Assembly (NCBI GenBank): GCA_001839685.1
Contig: MLAK01001160.1
Span: forward strand, 73,645-137,644
Source of the DNA: Tritrichomonas foetus
Taxonomy: Eukaryota > Parabasalia > Tritrichomonadida > Tritrichomonadidae
DNA length: 64,000 nucleotides
Direction of reading: 5' to 3'
Shown here one piece after another: positions 62,455-64,000 of this stretch. A program made the position numbers and the translations under genes. Each line of letters begins with the position of its first letter. Positions within the stretch are counted from its first letter, which is position 1. Below the pieces are notes generated by a model. That model did not search any database, had not been told where the DNA came from, and saw only the letters and a program-made list of their open reading frames with translations.

Positions 62455-64000
62455 ATGATCCAAAATCGAGATAACTTTGAAGACGAAATCAATAGAGAAA
62501 TCCAAGCAGGTTTCATCAAGCAAATTGCTGATAAAATCGTTCAAGGGATGCTAAGTCTTGAGAATGCCACCGAAGATGTTAAACGAAGATGGATATGGGA
62601 ACTTTTACAAAATGCTAAGGATGTTCCAAACAAATATGGTGGTGTCACTGTGAAGGTTGAACTTTTCCCAAATAATTTGATATTTTCCCATAATGGTGAT
62701 TGTTTCACTATTAAGAACTTAACATCATTGATTCAACAAGTTTCATCTAAAGATGACAAAGGACAAGATGAAAATGTAACTGGAAAATTTGGAACAGGTT
62801 TCATTACAACACATCTTTTATCAAAGGAATTTACAATAAGAGGTGTTGCCAAATCAGAAACAGGCTGTTGTAAAAGGTTCGAAATGAAAATTGACAGAAA
62901 TGCAGATAACTCGGCTGACATGACAGTTCGAATTAACACAGCTCTTGAAAAACTTAGAGAACTTAAAAATGAAAAAGTTGCATTTGACTATGAAAACTCC
63001 AGGAAAGAATCCGATATGGATACTTCTTTTGAGTATCCACTTGACCAAGATACCTACCAATATGCGAAAATTGGTTGCAAAGACTTGATCAAGGTTGTTC
63101 CTTATACACTTATTTTTATTCCATTAATCAAAGAAGTGACAGTGAATATTCATACTGATGGAAAAACAAAATCGTACACTGTTAAAAGAAATGGAAATAT
63201 TACTCATAAAGGAATTGAATATCCCGAAGTTGTTGCCATAAAGGAAAAAACTCTTTCGAAAAGTATTCAAAACAACTATTCAAAAGATGTTGTTACCAAA
63301 GAATTTAATGATTCAACGAAATATCATTTCATTATGAATTCAAAAGGACGAGTCAATGTTGTTTGGCCACTTAATATAGTTGATAATGTGAAACATATTG
63401 TTAGAGTTCCAATAAAGCTACCCAAATTATTTTGCAGTTTTCCGTTAATTGGATCAGAACAATTTATGCAGCCAATGATTATAAACTGTGGTGGATTTTA
63501 TCCCAATGAGCCAAGAAATACAATTTTCTTAAAAAATGAGAAATCCCATCAAGTTATTGCCAACCGAAATTATTTACTAGAAGCAAACAAACTTTTCTTT
63601 GAACTACTTGATCATTCAATATCGAATAAATTTGTTGATTTTTATAATTTATTTGTTGGAGTACCAATTGATAATCCATTCATTTCACTCAAATGGATAA
63701 TGGATGAAGTGTATCGACCTCGAATCAATACATTAGTGAAAGAACCAATTGTTAAAACACAGAATGGAATGAAAGCAATAACCTCTATGTTTATTCCAAA
63801 AGCACCAACACCTGAATTACGTAGAATGCTTTGGGAATTATACTATAAATATTTCCATGGCAGCATTGTGTTAAAGGAGGAACTTGAAGCATGGTATGCT
63901 GTTTTATATGAATCCACTTATGCAAAAGACATAGAAAAATTCGTTAAAGACTTTTCTGAATTAGGAAATTTAAATAATATTCAATATCTTCCAAACTATG
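62455..64000 (+). CDS. Large GHKL (sacsin/Hsp90-type) ATPase, 3' end outside window
   Basis: An ATG at 62455 (MIQNRDNFEDEI) opens a frame that stays open for 515 codons to the right edge. The N-terminal 130 residues form an ATP-binding GHKL domain: WELLQNAKDVPN (N box with the Mg-binding Asn), FSHNGDCF (G1-like box, with Asn where Hsp90 has Asp), TSLIQQVSSKDDKG and GKFGTGFITTHLLS (G2-type lid). The order and wording match the large bacterial 'ATP-binding protein' family with a sacsin-like N terminus more than Hsp90, MORC or MutL. Later blocks such as CGGFYPNEPRNTIFL also fit that family. In bacteria these proteins are usually over 1000 residues, of poorly known role, sometimes near defence genes. 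A lateral origin is plausible. It may act as a chaperone-like or nucleic-acid ATPase; the missing C terminus would be needed to say. Confidence 0.85.
   Translation, partial: MIQNRDNFEDEINREIQAGFIKQIADKIVQGMLSLENATEDVKRRWIWELLQNAKDVPNKYGGVTVKVELFPNNLIFSHNGDCFTIKNLTSLIQQVSSKDDKGQDENVTGKFGTGFITTHLLSKEFTIRGVAKSETGCCKRFEMKIDRNADNSADMTVRINTALEKLRELKNEKVAFDYENSRKESDMDTSFEYPLDQDTYQYAKIGCKDLIKVVPYTLIFIPLIKEVTVNIHTDGKTKSYTVKRNGNITHKGIEYPEVVAIKEKTLSKSIQNNYSKDVVTKEFNDSTKYHFIMNSKGRVNVVWPLNIVDNVKHIVRVPIKLPKLFCSFPLIGSEQFMQPMIINCGGFYPNEPRNTIFLKNEKSHQVIANRNYLLEANKLFFELLDHSISNKFVDFYNLFVGVPIDNPFISLKWIMDEVYRPRINTLVKEPIVKTQNGMKAITSMFIPKAPTPELRRMLWELYYKYFHGSIVLKEELEAWYAVLYESTYAKDIEKFVKDFSELGNLNNIQYLPNY

Overview
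This window looks like nuclear DNA of a flagellated protist, most likely a parabasalid (trichomonad), possibly Tritrichomonas. I infer this from several signs. The genes lack visible introns, including a 13.9 kb axonemal dynein gene. The spacers are extremely AT-rich. TAA, TAG and TGA all serve as stops, so the code is standard. Asn/Gln-rich low-complexity inserts are common. The families present (Sel1-repeat kinases, two-repeat Myb proteins, BEACH proteins, Pmp-like beta-helix surface proteins, an SLC29 nucleoside transporter, a bacterial-type oxidoreductase) are typical of trichomonads. At least six genes also carry a TCAY(A/T)-type motif 5 to 16 bases before the ATG, matching the known trichomonad initiator (Inr). 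The genus was not tested by any database comparison.

Layout. 0-7 kb: the 3' end of a Gln/Ser-rich disordered protein, then a USP7-like deubiquitinase. 7.2-21.1 kb (minus): a complete gamma-type outer-arm axonemal dynein heavy chain. 21.1-25.7 kb: a 2.2 kb spacer with decayed-looking fragments, a small unknown protein and a two-repeat Myb protein. 25.8-32.3 kb: a kinase with Sel1 repeats (minus), divergent from an equilibrative nucleoside transporter (plus), then a CAMK/SNF1-like kinase. 33.1-40.6 kb: a 2189-residue BEACH protein with a strongly shortened BEACH core, convergent with a single-pass membrane protein. 40.9-46.8 kb: a HELQ-type DNA helicase convergent with a DDB1-like beta-propeller protein. 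47.1-50.3 kb: a CMGC kinase and a Pmp-like membrane protein. 51.6-57 kb: a TBC RabGAP, a TAF5-like TFIID subunit and a Gfo/Idh/MocA oxidoreductase. 57.9-61.2 kb: a small signal-anchored membrane protein, a 21-bp minisatellite and a double-PHD/SET-like chromatin protein. 62.4 kb to the end: the 5' part of a large sacsin-like GHKL ATPase that runs off the window.

The genes do not form an operon or one pathway; each has its own promoter region. Several nuclear functions cluster loosely: Myb, TAF5, PHD/SET-like, USP7, DDB1 and HELQ. The rest serve motility, membrane traffic (BEACH, TBC), nucleoside salvage and signalling. No tRNA, rRNA, CRISPR array or intact transposon was recognised. The points most worth a second look are the GHKL ATPase at the right edge, the degenerate SET domain behind two PHD fingers, the BEACH domain without its usual core, the USP7-like enzyme without a recognisable second catalytic-domain box, and the short-range Inr motifs.
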